A DNA stretch of 64,000 nucleotides from Curtobacterium sp. 9128 (GTDB lineage: Bacteria; Actinomycetota; Actinomycetes; Actinomycetales; Microbacteriaceae), in NCBI RefSeq assembly GCF_007673775.1, contig NZ_VEAF01000003.1, forward strand, positions 372,001 through 436,000, read 5' to 3'. The notes beneath the pieces are model-generated. The model was not told where the DNA came from. It saw nothing but the letters and a program-made list of their open reading frames with translations, and did not search any database. A program made the translations under genes and the position numbers. Shown here piece after piece: positions 9,935 through 17,582 of the stretch; the stretch's first letter is position 1, and each line of letters starts with the position of its first letter.

Positions 9935-10687
9935 ATGTCCGAGTTCGAGGGCAAGGTCGCCATCGTCACCGGTGGTGGCAGCGGGATCGGCGAGTCCATC
10001 GCGAAGGAGCTCGCCGCGGCGGGCGCATCGGTGGTGGTCACCGACGTGAAGCTCGACGCCGCACAGCGCGTCGTCGACGAGATCGCGCAGGCCGGCGGTA
10101 CCGCGGCCGCGATCGACGCGAACTCCGCGGTGGCCGCGGACAACGAGAAGGCCGTGCAGTTCGCGGTCGACACGTACGGTGCGCTGCACCTCGCCGTGAA
10201 CAACGCCGGCATCGGCGCCGCCCCGCAGCGGATCGGCGACTACGACGTGAGCGCGTGGGACCGCGTCCGTGCGGTGGACCTCGACGGCGTCTTCTACGGG
10301 CTCCGCTACGAGATCCCCGCGATCCTCGCCGCCGGCGGCGGCGCGATCGTCAACATGTCGTCGGTGCTCGGCTCGGTCGGCATCGCCCAGAACGCGGCGT
10401 ACGTGGCGTCGAAGCACGCCCTCGTCGGCCTGACGAAGGTCGCCGCGCTCGAGTACACCGCGCAGGGCGTCCGCACGAACGCCGTCGGCCCCGGCTTCAT
10501 CGACACGCCGCTGGTCCGGTCGTCCCTGTCCGCCGAGGAGCTCTCGGCCCTCGAGTCCCAGCACGCCAGCGGTCGACTCGGCACCGACGCCGAGGTCGCG
10601 GCGCTCGTGCTGTTCCTGCTGAGCGAGAAGGCGTCGTTCATCTCCGGCAGCTACCACCTGGTGGACGGCGGCTACTCCGCCCACTGA
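9935..10687 (+). CDS. Short-chain dehydrogenase/reductase
   Basis: A classical SDR of 250 residues. The cofactor motif TGGGSGIG is near residue 12, then NNAGIG, the catalytic Ser in VNMSSVLGS, and YVASK with the Tyr and Lys; it ends in the usual DGGYSAH. An acidic residue after the second strand (VVVTDVK) suggests NAD(H). ATG 9935 follows the GGAAGAA ribosome site. The substrate is unknown. It is divergent from the marR-MFS operon. Confidence 0.88.
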   Translation: MSEFEGKVAIVTGGGSGIGESIAKELAAAGASVVVTDVKLDAAQRVVDEIAQAGGTAAAIDANSAVAADNEKAVQFAVDTYGALHLAVNNAGIGAAPQRIGDYDVSAWDRVRAVDLDGVFYGLRYEIPAILAAGGGAIVNMSSVLGSVGIAQNAAYVASKHALVGLTKVAALEYTAQGVRTNAVGPGFIDTPLVRSSLSAEELSALESQHASGRLGTDAEVAALVLFLLSEKASFISGSYHLVDGGYSAH

Positions 10688-10700
10688 TCCGGGGATCGGA

Positions 10701-10752
10701 CTGGAGGCCCTGCTCACGTCGGCGACGTCGCGGAAGCGAGCAGGGCCTCCAG
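10701..10752. terminator. Long hairpin between convergent SDR and acetamidase genes
   Basis: A perfect 15-bp inverted repeat, CTGGAGGCCCTGCTC at 10701 and GAGCAGGGCCTCCAG at 10738, surrounds a 22-nt loop. It lies between the ends of two convergent genes and should stop transcription from both sides. Confidence 0.75.
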
Positions 10753-10778
10753 TGCGATCCGGTGGTGACGTGGTCCGG

Positions 10779-11708
10779 TCAGCGCACGATCGCGTCGTGG
10801 GGGAGCAGGGCGTGGACGCCCCAGGTGCGGTTCGCGACCTGTGTGACCCGCATGCTGACCGCGACGCTCGCCATGGCGAGCGCCTGGGCGCGGGTGACGT
10901 CGTGCAGGCCGGCGATCCAGTCGACCATCCGGTCGAGGGCCGTCATGGTCGCGGCGTTGAGGTCGGCGTCGAACCCGAACGTGATGCGTCCGGCCGGGGT
11001 GTCGGCGTGGATCCCCGCCACCGGCGCGGTGTCGAGGAGCGTCAGCGTCATCGTGGTCGTCATGCCGCACTCGACCGCGGTGCCGGACACCTCGCCGTCG
11101 CCCTGCGCAGCGTGGCCGTCGCCGACCGACAGCAGCGCGTCCGGAACGGTCACCGGGAGGTACAGCGTCGCTCCGGCGACGAGCTCGCGGCAGTCGACGT
11201 TGCCGCCGCCCACCGGACGCGGCGGGATCGTCGAGTGCTCGCCCGTCGTCTCCGGGGGCAGCCCGACCACACCGAGGAACGGCGCCGTGCGGACGCCGAG
11301 CCCCAGCTGGTTCCTGGCCGTGCCGGCGGTCGCGTCGATGTCCCACAGGAGCGGCCCGCGCGACGCCGGGTCGACGAGGTCGAGCGCCCGGGTGACCGGG
11401 GAGTCGACGCCGCCGGAGCCCGTGTACCCCCAGTCGTCCGGCACCAGGTCGTCGAAGCGGACCGCGAGCACCTGTCCGGGACGGGCTCCCGTCACCGCGA
11501 TCGGACCGACCAGGCAGTGGCCGCGACGGGACGCGATGAGGGTCGGGGCCTCTGCGCCCGGTTCGGCGAGCCGTTCGGTGTAGCCGGCGGCGTTCAGGGA
11601 GTGCACCGTCACGGTGTCGCCGGGGTCCACGCGGAGCACGGGCGTGCGCTCCGCGTCGAACACGTCGGCGGCGGTGGCGAGCGAGGCGTCGATGCGGTGT
11701 GCGGTCAT
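10779..11708 (-). CDS. Acetamidase/formamidase family protein
   Basis: A predicted amide hydrolase releasing ammonia from formamide or acetamide, in the FmdA/AmdA family. Family marks are TGARPGQVLAVRFDDLVPDDWG near residue 70, GGNVDCREL, and VGDGHAAQGDGEVSGTAVE with the metal-binding His/Asp/Glu set. The start is ATG 11708, six bases behind GAGGAT, a leaderless arrangement. The length of 309 residues is normal. Which amide is used is uncertain. Confidence 0.86.
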   Translation of the reverse strand: MTAHRIDASLATAADVFDAERTPVLRVDPGDTVTVHSLNAAGYTERLAEPGAEAPTLIASRRGHCLVGPIAVTGARPGQVLAVRFDDLVPDDWGYTGSGGVDSPVTRALDLVDPASRGPLLWDIDATAGTARNQLGLGVRTAPFLGVVGLPPETTGEHSTIPPRPVGGGNVDCRELVAGATLYLPVTVPDALLSVGDGHAAQGDGEVSGTAVECGMTTTMTLTLLDTAPVAGIHADTPAGRITFGFDADLNAATMTALDRMVDWIAGLHDVTRAQALAMASVAVSMRVTQVANRTWGVHALLPHDAIVR

Positions 11709-11714
11709 CGTCCG

Positions 11715-11720
11715 ATCCTC
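11715..11720 (-). promoter_or_regulatory. -10-like hexamer of acetamidase gene
   Basis: GAGGAT on the minus strand ends six bases before the ATG. The same hexamer and spacing occur before the genes at 13245 and 18911. Confidence 0.35.
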
Positions 11721-11737
11721 GCAGCCGGACGCCCGGT

Positions 11738-12007
11738 TCAGTGGAACTGGGGGATGGTCAGCCAGATCCCGTACAGCACCGCGGCGGCGCAGAGGGCGAA
11801 GCAGAGCACCGCGCCCGCCGTCGCCCCGGCGGGGGTGCGGCCGGAGCGGGGCGTCTCCTCCGCGTACTCGGTGCGCTCGCCGGCGGCGTCCACCGGCTGC
11901 CCGGTGCCGAGCAGGCGCAGACCGATCGTGTAGAGCAGCACCACGCCCACCGCGGACACGAAGCCCACGCCGGCGACCGTGGCGATCGCGCCGAAGTCGA
12001 TGTCCAT
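11738..12007 (-). CDS. Small membrane protein next to pit
   Basis: An unrecognised 89-residue protein with two hydrophobic helices (about residues 8-33 and 63-84) joined by a polar, acidic loop. It follows pit by 12 bases in the same direction and is probably translated from the same mRNA. Small membrane partners of PiT carriers recur in actinobacteria, so a role with the transporter is a fair guess but unproven. Confidence 0.65.
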   Translation of the reverse strand: MDIDFGAIATVAGVGFVSAVGVVLLYTIGLRLLGTGQPVDAAGERTEYAEETPRSGRTPAGATAGAVLCFALCAAAVLYGIWLTIPQFH

Positions 12008-12019
12008 CGTCGTCCCCGT

Positions 12020-13165
12020 TCAGTTCTTCGCGGCCGCCACGGGCTCGCGCTCCGTGTCGGCGTCGTGGATGTCCGCTGCCGAGACCGGCTTGCGCTTGGC
12101 GAGGGCGTAGAAGGTGAGCCCGGCGGCGAGGGCCATGACCGCGACGAGGACGAGCCCGATCACCGAGGTCGAGGCGAGCCAGGTGGCCAGCCCGCCGACG
12201 AGCGCGGCGGCGGGGAGCGTGATCACCCAGGCGATGACGATCCGACCGACGACGCCCCAGTGCACGTCCGCGAGCTTCTTGCCGAGGCCGGAGCCGACGA
12301 CCGAGCCGCTCGTGACGTGGGTGGTCGAGAGCGCGAAGCCGAGGTGGGAGGACACCAGGATCGTCGCGGCCGAACTGGTCTCCGCCGCGAACCCCTGGGG
12401 GGACTGCACGTCGGAGATCTTCTTGCCGACGGTCTGCATGATGCGCCAGCCACCCACGTAGGTCCCGAGACCGATCGCCAGCCCGCACGCCAGGATCACC
12501 CAGAGCTCGGGGCCGGTGCCGGCGTCCTGGTAGTTCGCGGCGATCAGGGTCAGCGTGATGACGCCCATCGTCTTCTGCGCGTCGTTCGTGCCGTGCGCGA
12601 GGGACACCAGCGAGGCCGAGATGGTCTGACCGTGTCGGAAGCCCGTCGCCGCACCGTGCGTCGTGGCGTTCTTCGTGATCGTGTACGCCAGGTACGTCGC
12701 GACCAGGGCGATGACCCCGGCGATGACGGGGGAGAGCAGCGCCGGCAGCACGACCTTCGACACGACGGTGCCCCAGTCGACCGAGTTCAGCCCCGCGCCG
12801 ATGATGGAGGCGCCGATGAGGCCGCCGAACAGCGCGTGCGTGGAGGACGACGGCAGCCCGAAGTACCAGGTGGCGAGGTTCCAGAGCACGGCCCCGACGA
12901 GCCCCGCGAAGATCATCGTCGGCGAGATGTGGATGCCGTCCTGCCCCTCGCGGATGATGCCCTGCGAGACGGTCTTGGCGACCTCGGTGGACAGGAACGC
13001 GCCGACGATGTTGAGCACGGCGGAGATGAGCACGGCGGTCCGGGGCTTGAGTGCCCCCGTGGCGACCGACGTGGCCATGGCGTTGGCGGTGTCGTGGAAC
13101 CCGTTCGTGAAGTCGAACACGAGGGCCACCACGATCACGAGCACGACGATGACGAGGACGTCCAT
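12020..13165 (-). CDS. pit: PiT-family inorganic phosphate transporter
   Basis: A low-affinity phosphate (metal-phosphate) symporter with proton coupling. Both inverted PHO4 repeats are clear: DFTNGFHDTANAMA near residue 20 and SLAHGTNDAQKTMG in the second half, each with the GxxD signature. Ten or more membrane segments are visible and the 381-residue size fits. ATG 13165 is preceded by TAGCGT at seven bases and by a PHO-box-like direct repeat, so expression should rise on phosphate starvation through a PhoP-type regulator. Confidence 0.93.
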   Translation of the reverse strand: MDVLVIVVLVIVVALVFDFTNGFHDTANAMATSVATGALKPRTAVLISAVLNIVGAFLSTEVAKTVSQGIIREGQDGIHISPTMIFAGLVGAVLWNLATWYFGLPSSSTHALFGGLIGASIIGAGLNSVDWGTVVSKVVLPALLSPVIAGVIALVATYLAYTITKNATTHGAATGFRHGQTISASLVSLAHGTNDAQKTMGVITLTLIAANYQDAGTGPELWVILACGLAIGLGTYVGGWRIMQTVGKKISDVQSPQGFAAETSSAATILVSSHLGFALSTTHVTSGSVVGSGLGKKLADVHWGVVGRIVIAWVITLPAAALVGGLATWLASTSVIGLVLVAVMALAAGLTFYALAKRKPVSAADIHDADTEREPVAAAKN

Positions 13166-13172
13166 GGCCGCG

Positions 13173-13216
13173 ACGCTAGGCCGGAGCGCGACCGGCCGCG
13201 TGAACGGCGGGTGAAC
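13173..13216 (-). promoter_or_regulatory. pit promoter with PHO box
   Basis: The minus-strand -10 TAGCGT is at 13173-13178. At 13200-13205 and 13211-13216 two GTTCAC units repeat with an 11-base period, the form of the PhoP direct-repeat unit in Streptomyces. They overlap the place of the -35, which itself is poor, as expected for an activator-dependent promoter. Confidence 0.6.
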
Positions 13217-13232
13217 AGGTACGCCGGTCTGC

Positions 13233-13238
13233 GAGGAT
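13233..13238 (+). promoter_or_regulatory. -10-like hexamer of hydrolase gene
   Basis: GAGGAT ends six bases before GTG 13245; no ribosome-binding site is present. Confidence 0.35.
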
Positions 13239-13244
13239 CGACCC

Positions 13245-14117
13245 GTGCCCACGTTCTCAGCTGCCCGCGGTGACTCCTCGTTCGTCGACGCGCACGGGGT
13301 GGAGATCGTCTACTCGACCTGGCGTGCCGGCCGGCCGAAGGGGGTCGTCCAGCTCGCCCACGGCGTCGGCGAGCACGCGCTGCGCTACGACCGCCTCGCG
13401 CAGGACCTCGTCCGCGCTGGGTGGACCGTCGTCGCGAACGACCACCGCGGGCACGGACGGACCGGCCTCGGACAGTGGGGCGGCGACCACGCGAAGCTCG
13501 GCCGGCTCGGCGTCGGCGGGCTCCGGGCAGCGATCGCCGCCGTCGAGCAGATGACCGCCGTGGCCCGCCGGGAGACCCCAGGCGTCCCGCTCGTGCTCCT
13601 CGGACACTCGTGGGGGTCGCTCATGGCGCAGCACATCGTGAACACCTCGAGCGAGGCCTACGACGGTGTCGTGCTCTCCGCCACCGCCTACCGCCTGCCG
13701 GGGCTGATGAACGGCGGCGACCTCAACAAACGGCACGCCGCGCTCGGGACGACCCGGTTCGAGTGGCTCAGCCGCGACCCGGCGGTGGTCGCCGCGTTCG
13801 ACGCCGACCCGCTCACGGTCGACGCCGCCGTGATGGCGCTGTTCGGCATCCCGGACACGCTGCGGCTGCTCGGCGTCCCGCGTCGGCAGATCCCGCACGA
13901 CCTGCCCGTGCTGCTGCAGGTCGGGTCGGACGACAGCCTCGGTGGGCCACGGTCCGTCGAGCGGCTCGCGCGTGCGTACCGCCGACGCGGCGGCCTGACG
14001 GACGTGACCGTCCAGGTCTACGAGGGGGCGCGGCACGAGATCTACAACGAGACGAACCGCGACGAGGTGGTGGCGGACCTGGTGGCGTGGCTGGAGCACG
14101 TCGGCTCCCGCGCGTAG
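13245..14117 (+). CDS. Alpha/beta hydrolase, monoacylglycerol-lipase type
   Basis: A serine hydrolase of the S33/lysophospholipase group. The nucleophile elbow is GHSWGS near residue 123, the oxyanion region is QLAHGVGEHALRY, the Asp is probably in LLQVGSDDSLG and the His in EGARHEIYNE near the end. Such proteins cleave monoacylglycerols or lysolipids in the cytoplasm. It has 290 residues and no signal peptide. The TAG stop at 14115-14117 is part of the lplA -10 hexamer. Confidence 0.87.
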   Translation: MPTFSAARGDSSFVDAHGVEIVYSTWRAGRPKGVVQLAHGVGEHALRYDRLAQDLVRAGWTVVANDHRGHGRTGLGQWGGDHAKLGRLGVGGLRAAIAAVEQMTAVARRETPGVPLVLLGHSWGSLMAQHIVNTSSEAYDGVVLSATAYRLPGLMNGGDLNKRHAALGTTRFEWLSRDPAVVAAFDADPLTVDAAVMALFGIPDTLRLLGVPRRQIPHDLPVLLQVGSDDSLGGPRSVERLARAYRRRGGLTDVTVQVYEGARHEIYNETNRDEVVADLVAWLEHVGSRA

Positions 14118-14120
14118 GCT
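14115..14120 (+). promoter_or_regulatory. -10 hexamer of lplA overlapping a stop codon
   Basis: TAGGCT begins with the stop codon of the hydrolase gene and ends six bases before GTG 14127. Confidence 0.5.
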
Positions 14121-14126
14121 CGCGGC

Positions 14127-15176
14127 GTGCACGGTGAGTACAAGGTCCCAGGTGGCAAGCTCGTCGTCGTCGACCTCGAGGTGGTCGACGACACCATCCA
14201 GGAGTTCCGGCTCGCCGGCGACTTCTTCCTCGAACCGGACGACGCCCTCCCGCTGATCGACCAGGCGGTGACCGGGCTGCCCGCGACCACGGACGCGGCC
14301 GGCATCGCCGCCGCCGTGCGTGCCGCGCTCCCCGAGGACGCCGTGCTGCTCGGCTTCACGCCGGAGTCCGTCGGCGTCGCCGTCCGCCGGGCGCTCTCAC
14401 GGGCGTCGACGTGGCAGGAGTACGACTGGCAGATCGTGCACGAGGGGCCGATCAGCCCGAACGAGCACCTCGCGCTCGACCAGGTCCTCACCGAGGAGGT
14501 CGGTGCCGGTCGCCGTGGGCCGACGCTCCGCATCTGGGAGTGGGACCAGCCCGCGGTCGTCATCGGGTCGTTCCAGTCGTTGAAGAACGAGGTCGACCCG
14601 GACGGTGCCGCGAAGTACGGCGTGCAGGTGGTGCGGCGCATCTCCGGCGGCGGTGCGATGTTCATGGACGCCGGCGCGATCATCTCGTACTCGCTCTACG
14701 TCCCGACCGACCTCGTGCAGGGGATGACGTTCGCGGACTCCTACGCGTACCTCGACGAGTGGGTGATCGAGGCGCTGAAGTCCCTCGGGATCGACGCGTA
14801 CTACCAGCCGCTCAACGACATCACCTCGACGAAGGGCAAGATCGGCGGGGCCGCGCAGAAGCGCCTCGGTACCGGTGCGCTGCTCCACCACGCCACCATG
14901 AGCTACGACATGGACGGCGAGAAGATGGTCGAGGTCCTGCGCATCGGGCGCGAGAAGATGAGCGACAAGGGGACGACGTCGGCCGCCAAGCGGGTCGACC
15001 CGCTGCGGTCGCAGACCGGGCTCTCGCGGGCGGCGATCATCGAGTCGCTGATCGGGACGTTCACGAAGCTGTACGGGGCGACCCCCGGGACGATCACGGA
15101 CGCCGAACGGCAGCGGGCGCAGGAGCTCGTCGCGTCGAAGTTCGCGACGAAGGAGTGGCTCGAGCGGGTGCCCTGA
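14127..15176 (+). CDS. lplA: Lipoate-protein ligase A, permuted domain order
   Basis: Attaches lipoate to 2-oxoacid dehydrogenase and glycine-cleavage proteins using ATP. The catalytic biotin/lipoyl-ligase domain spans about residues 100-300, with LRIWEWDQPAVVIGSFQS, RRISGGGAMFMDAG (the RR.SGGG motif) and the Lys in TKGKIGGAAQKR. The first 85 residues (GEYKVPGGKLVVVD and GDFFLEPDD) resemble the accessory domain that comes last in E. coli LplA and is a separate LplB in archaea. Thus the order is accessory domain then catalytic domain. There is no Shine-Dalgarno; the promoter is leaderless. Confidence 0.85.
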   Translation: MHGEYKVPGGKLVVVDLEVVDDTIQEFRLAGDFFLEPDDALPLIDQAVTGLPATTDAAGIAAAVRAALPEDAVLLGFTPESVGVAVRRALSRASTWQEYDWQIVHEGPISPNEHLALDQVLTEEVGAGRRGPTLRIWEWDQPAVVIGSFQSLKNEVDPDGAAKYGVQVVRRISGGGAMFMDAGAIISYSLYVPTDLVQGMTFADSYAYLDEWVIEALKSLGIDAYYQPLNDITSTKGKIGGAAQKRLGTGALLHHATMSYDMDGEKMVEVLRIGREKMSDKGTTSAAKRVDPLRSQTGLSRAAIIESLIGTFTKLYGATPGTITDAERQRAQELVASKFATKEWLERVP

Positions 15177-15193
15177 CGGGCTGCTCGCTCGCC

Positions 15194-15360
15194 GGCTGCG
15201 TGGTCGGCGGCCGGGCCGTGGTGGGGGCTGTGGGGATCCCGGCGTGCGTGGTCGGCGTCCGGGCCATTGAGGGCGCCGCGGGGATCCCGGCGTGCGTGGT
15301 CGGCGGCCGGGCCATTGAGGGCGCCGCGGGGATCCCAGCGTGCGTGGTCGGCGGCCGGGA
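15194..15360. repeat. 48-bp tandem repeat behind lplA
   Basis: About three and a half copies of a 48-base unit, each including GCGTGCGTGGTCGGCG and GGGCGCCGCGGGGATCCC, start at about 15194, 15242, 15290 and 15338. The middle copies differ by only one or two bases; the first is more diverged. The unit length is a multiple of three but no start codon or ribosome site opens the frame. It fills most of the 308-base gap between lplA and the next gene; nothing else is seen there except that gene's promoter. Confidence 0.8.
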
Positions 15361-15471
15361 GAGGGGGGATCCCGGCCGCCGCTCCTCGAGTGTGGACGTC
15401 ATCCCCAAGAACGAGGCGTGTGGATCATGAGAATCCTCCGCGCGGCTGATCCGGCGCCTCGGACCGCCACG

Positions 15472-15477
15472 TAGCCT
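15472..15477 (+). promoter_or_regulatory. -10 hexamer of 111-aa membrane protein gene
   Basis: TAGCCT ends seven bases before GTG 15485, a leaderless arrangement. Confidence 0.45.
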
Positions 15478-15484
15478 CGCTTGC

Positions 15485-15820
15485 GTGAACTGGTTGATCC
15501 TGCTGGGGGCGGTGGCCGCTGCGGTCGTCGTGACGTGGATCGCCGATCGCCTGGGGTGGATCGACCTGTCGAACAAGTCGACCAGCAGCGGGGGATCCGG
15601 TGGCGTCGTCTCGATGATGGACGAGGTGTTCGCGCCGACGCGCCACGAGACCCAGGCCGAGTACGAGCGACAGGCCCGGCTGCCGCGCGAGGCGCCGACA
15701 CCCGCCGACGACGACCACGACCTGCTGAGCGGGACGGTCCTCATCAAGGTGCCGACCGTCCGGTCCTCCTCAGCCGGGCGCCACGAGGCGCGTCCGGGGA
15801 CGCACGACCGCTCGTACTGA
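15485..15820 (+). CDS. Hypothetical protein with N-terminal membrane anchor
   Basis: I do not recognise the family. Residues 3-20 form a hydrophobic helix (WLILLGAVAAAVVVTWIA), followed by an amphipathic stretch, a Ser/Gly linker (STSSGGSGG) and a polar tail. A short motif, MMDEVFAPTRHETQAE, is common in small actinobacterial proteins of this shape: anchored, with a helical then disordered cytoplasmic tail. The start is supported by the promoter at 15472. Product length is 111 residues. Confidence 0.6.
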   Translation: MNWLILLGAVAAAVVVTWIADRLGWIDLSNKSTSSGGSGGVVSMMDEVFAPTRHETQAEYERQARLPREAPTPADDDHDLLSGTVLIKVPTVRSSSAGRHEARPGTHDRSY

Positions 15821-15861
15821 GCCGTCGTCGGCCGCACAGGGGGCCAGCACGGGGGTCGGGC

Positions 15862-16146
15862 TCAGCGCGTCGTGAGCTCCTGGTAGTCCGGGTGCCGTTC
15901 GATCCACGCGGCGACGTAGCTGCACTGCGGCACGACGCGGCGGGACGACTCCGAGCGGACGTCGTCGAGGGCGTGCTGAACGAGGACCGAGGCGTGACCG
16001 CCGCCGCGGTGCGCCGGGTCGACCTCGGTGTGCACGAAGCGGATCTCGTCGTCGTCGGTCTCGTAGGCGGCGAACCCGATCACGTCGCCGTCCTCGACGA
16101 GGGAGTACTGCTGCTGATCGGTGTCGTTGCGGACTTCCAGTGCCAT
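15862..16146 (-). CDS. GNAT-like N-acetyltransferase, short form
   Basis: A minimal 94-residue acetyltransferase of the YjdJ/Acetyltransf_CG type. The CoA-loop segment is EVDPAHRGGGHASVLVQHALDD and the end reads PQCSYVAAWIERHPDYQEL; the Cys and Tyr pair is usual in this family. It would transfer acetyl groups from acetyl-CoA to an unknown acceptor. ATG 16146 is seven bases from TAGGGT. It is convergent with the gene at 15485. Confidence 0.82.
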   Translation of the reverse strand: MALEVRNDTDQQQYSLVEDGDVIGFAAYETDDDEIRFVHTEVDPAHRGGGHASVLVQHALDDVRSESSRRVVPQCSYVAAWIERHPDYQELTTR

Positions 16147-16153
16147 GGCGGCG

Positions 16154-16159
16154 ACCCTA
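16154..16159 (-). promoter_or_regulatory. -10 hexamer of GNAT gene
   Basis: Minus-strand TAGGGT lies seven bases before ATG 16146. Confidence 0.45.
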
Positions 16160-16285
16160 CGCCCCGCCGCCGGACACGGGCTGGAGCGGCCGATGCCGCT
16201 GGTGCCGTCGGCGATCGTTCCGTCCCGGAGGCCTGCGGCGCGCCGAACGCCCGAACGGGGGACACCAGGTGAGGCCGGATCGCAC

Positions 16286-16291
16286 TACTGT
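16286..16291 (+). promoter_or_regulatory. -10 hexamer of first Cys-rich membrane protein gene
   Basis: TACTGT ends six bases before GTG 16298 and fixes the start of this gene. Confidence 0.5.
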
Positions 16292-16297
16292 CACTCC

Positions 16298-17578
16298 GTG
16301 CACGACCAGACCCCGCCCCTGCGCTTCCGGACCCCGCCAGGCTGGCCCACCCCGTCACCGGAGTGGACGGAACTGTTCCAGGGTGCCGAGCCCGCTCCCG
16401 GCTGGAGCCCGGCTGCCGACGTCCCGCCGGCGCCCTCGGGCTGGCCGTTCTGGCGCCCGACCCGCGCCCTGCGGCGTCGTGTGCCGCGGTCCTCTCTGGT
16501 CCTGCTCGTCGTCGGAGCTGCCCTCGCGATCGTCTCCTTCGCCGGCGTCGCCGTGCTCTGGACGGTCGACGGCCCGGCGGCGCTCGCACTGGCCCCGATG
16601 GTCGCCGGCATCGCGCTCTGGATCGTCGGCGCGAACCGGTACCGGGACGGGATCGTCGCCGCGTGGGACGACGTCCGGTCGTGGTCCGCAGCACGTCGCG
16701 CCGAGCAGCGTCCGGAGGACCCCGCCGCGTGGGACGCCGCCGCGTGGTCGGTGCCGGACGCTCGTCCCTTCGAGGAGGGCCCGCCGTCGCGGATCGTCGC
16801 AGTCGTCAACCACGCCCTCGTCGTGTCCACCGCCGTGGTCGCGACGCTGGTGCTCGTCGCCGGAGCCACCATCGCCGCGCAGCCGGCCGTCGACGTCGTC
16901 GCGCAGGCCGTCGGCGACGGGTCCGCCCTGGCCGACGACAGCCCGCAGCCCGAGTGGTCCTCGGACGACGGCAGCATCCAGACGTACTGGCTCGCGGCCG
17001 ACGACGAGTGGGAGGCGACGTGCGACATGACGCCGGGCGACTCGAACTGCGACGCGTACGAGATCGACAGCGACACGAGCTGCACGGCGATCGTCACGGT
17101 CGGGTTCTTCGCCTCGGCGGACGACGACCAGCCGAGTCGCGTGGAGGAGCGGGCGGTGTCGCTCACCGAGGGCATCCCGCTCGTCCTGGTCGAGAACTAC
17201 GACGAGGAGATCTCCGGGATCGGTGACGTCTCGTGTGCGACCGGGAGCGACGCGAGCGGGGACCGCGTGACCGCGACCCAGGAAGCCGACGACCACGTCG
17301 CCGACGCCGACACCCCGGCCGGCTGCGACGAGGAGGACTGCGTCGCGTTCGCCGTCACGCCGAGCGCGGACTGCGACGCGGCGACCGTCCAGTTCGAGGT
17401 CGACGCCGCGATCGGCTCGGTGACGGCGCCGCACGACCTCGCCGTGGTGACCCCGCTCGACGCGGGGAAGGCGACCGACGTGTTCGTCGGCGGCACCGAC
17501 CGAGCGTCCGACGTGCTGCCGGGGCAGGTCACCTGCCGGGCGTCGTCCGACGGCAACGGCGACGCGCAGGACTCCTGA
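16298..17578 (+). CDS. PPGWPTP-module membrane protein with Cys-rich C-terminal domain (paralog A)
   Basis: The cytoplasmic N-terminus has the recurrent actinobacterial module PPGWPTPSPEW ... APSGWPFW. Two membrane helices follow at about 70-110 and a third at about 165-190, then an outside domain of about 230 residues. That domain contains two similar Cys repeats: C-x8-C-x10-C ending in TAIVTVGFF, and GCDEEDC ... DCDAATVQFEV, with a final Cys near the end. The Cys probably form disulfides. It is 426 residues. Function unknown. A paralog follows four bases later, so the two arose by tandem duplication. Confidence 0.7.
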   Translation: MHDQTPPLRFRTPPGWPTPSPEWTELFQGAEPAPGWSPAADVPPAPSGWPFWRPTRALRRRVPRSSLVLLVVGAALAIVSFAGVAVLWTVDGPAALALAPMVAGIALWIVGANRYRDGIVAAWDDVRSWSAARRAEQRPEDPAAWDAAAWSVPDARPFEEGPPSRIVAVVNHALVVSTAVVATLVLVAGATIAAQPAVDVVAQAVGDGSALADDSPQPEWSSDDGSIQTYWLAADDEWEATCDMTPGDSNCDAYEIDSDTSCTAIVTVGFFASADDDQPSRVEERAVSLTEGIPLVLVENYDEEISGIGDVSCATGSDASGDRVTATQEADDHVADADTPAGCDEEDCVAFAVTPSADCDAATVQFEVDAAIGSVTAPHDLAVVTPLDAGKATDVFVGGTDRASDVLPGQVTCRASSDGNGDAQDS

Positions 17579-17582
17579 GGCC

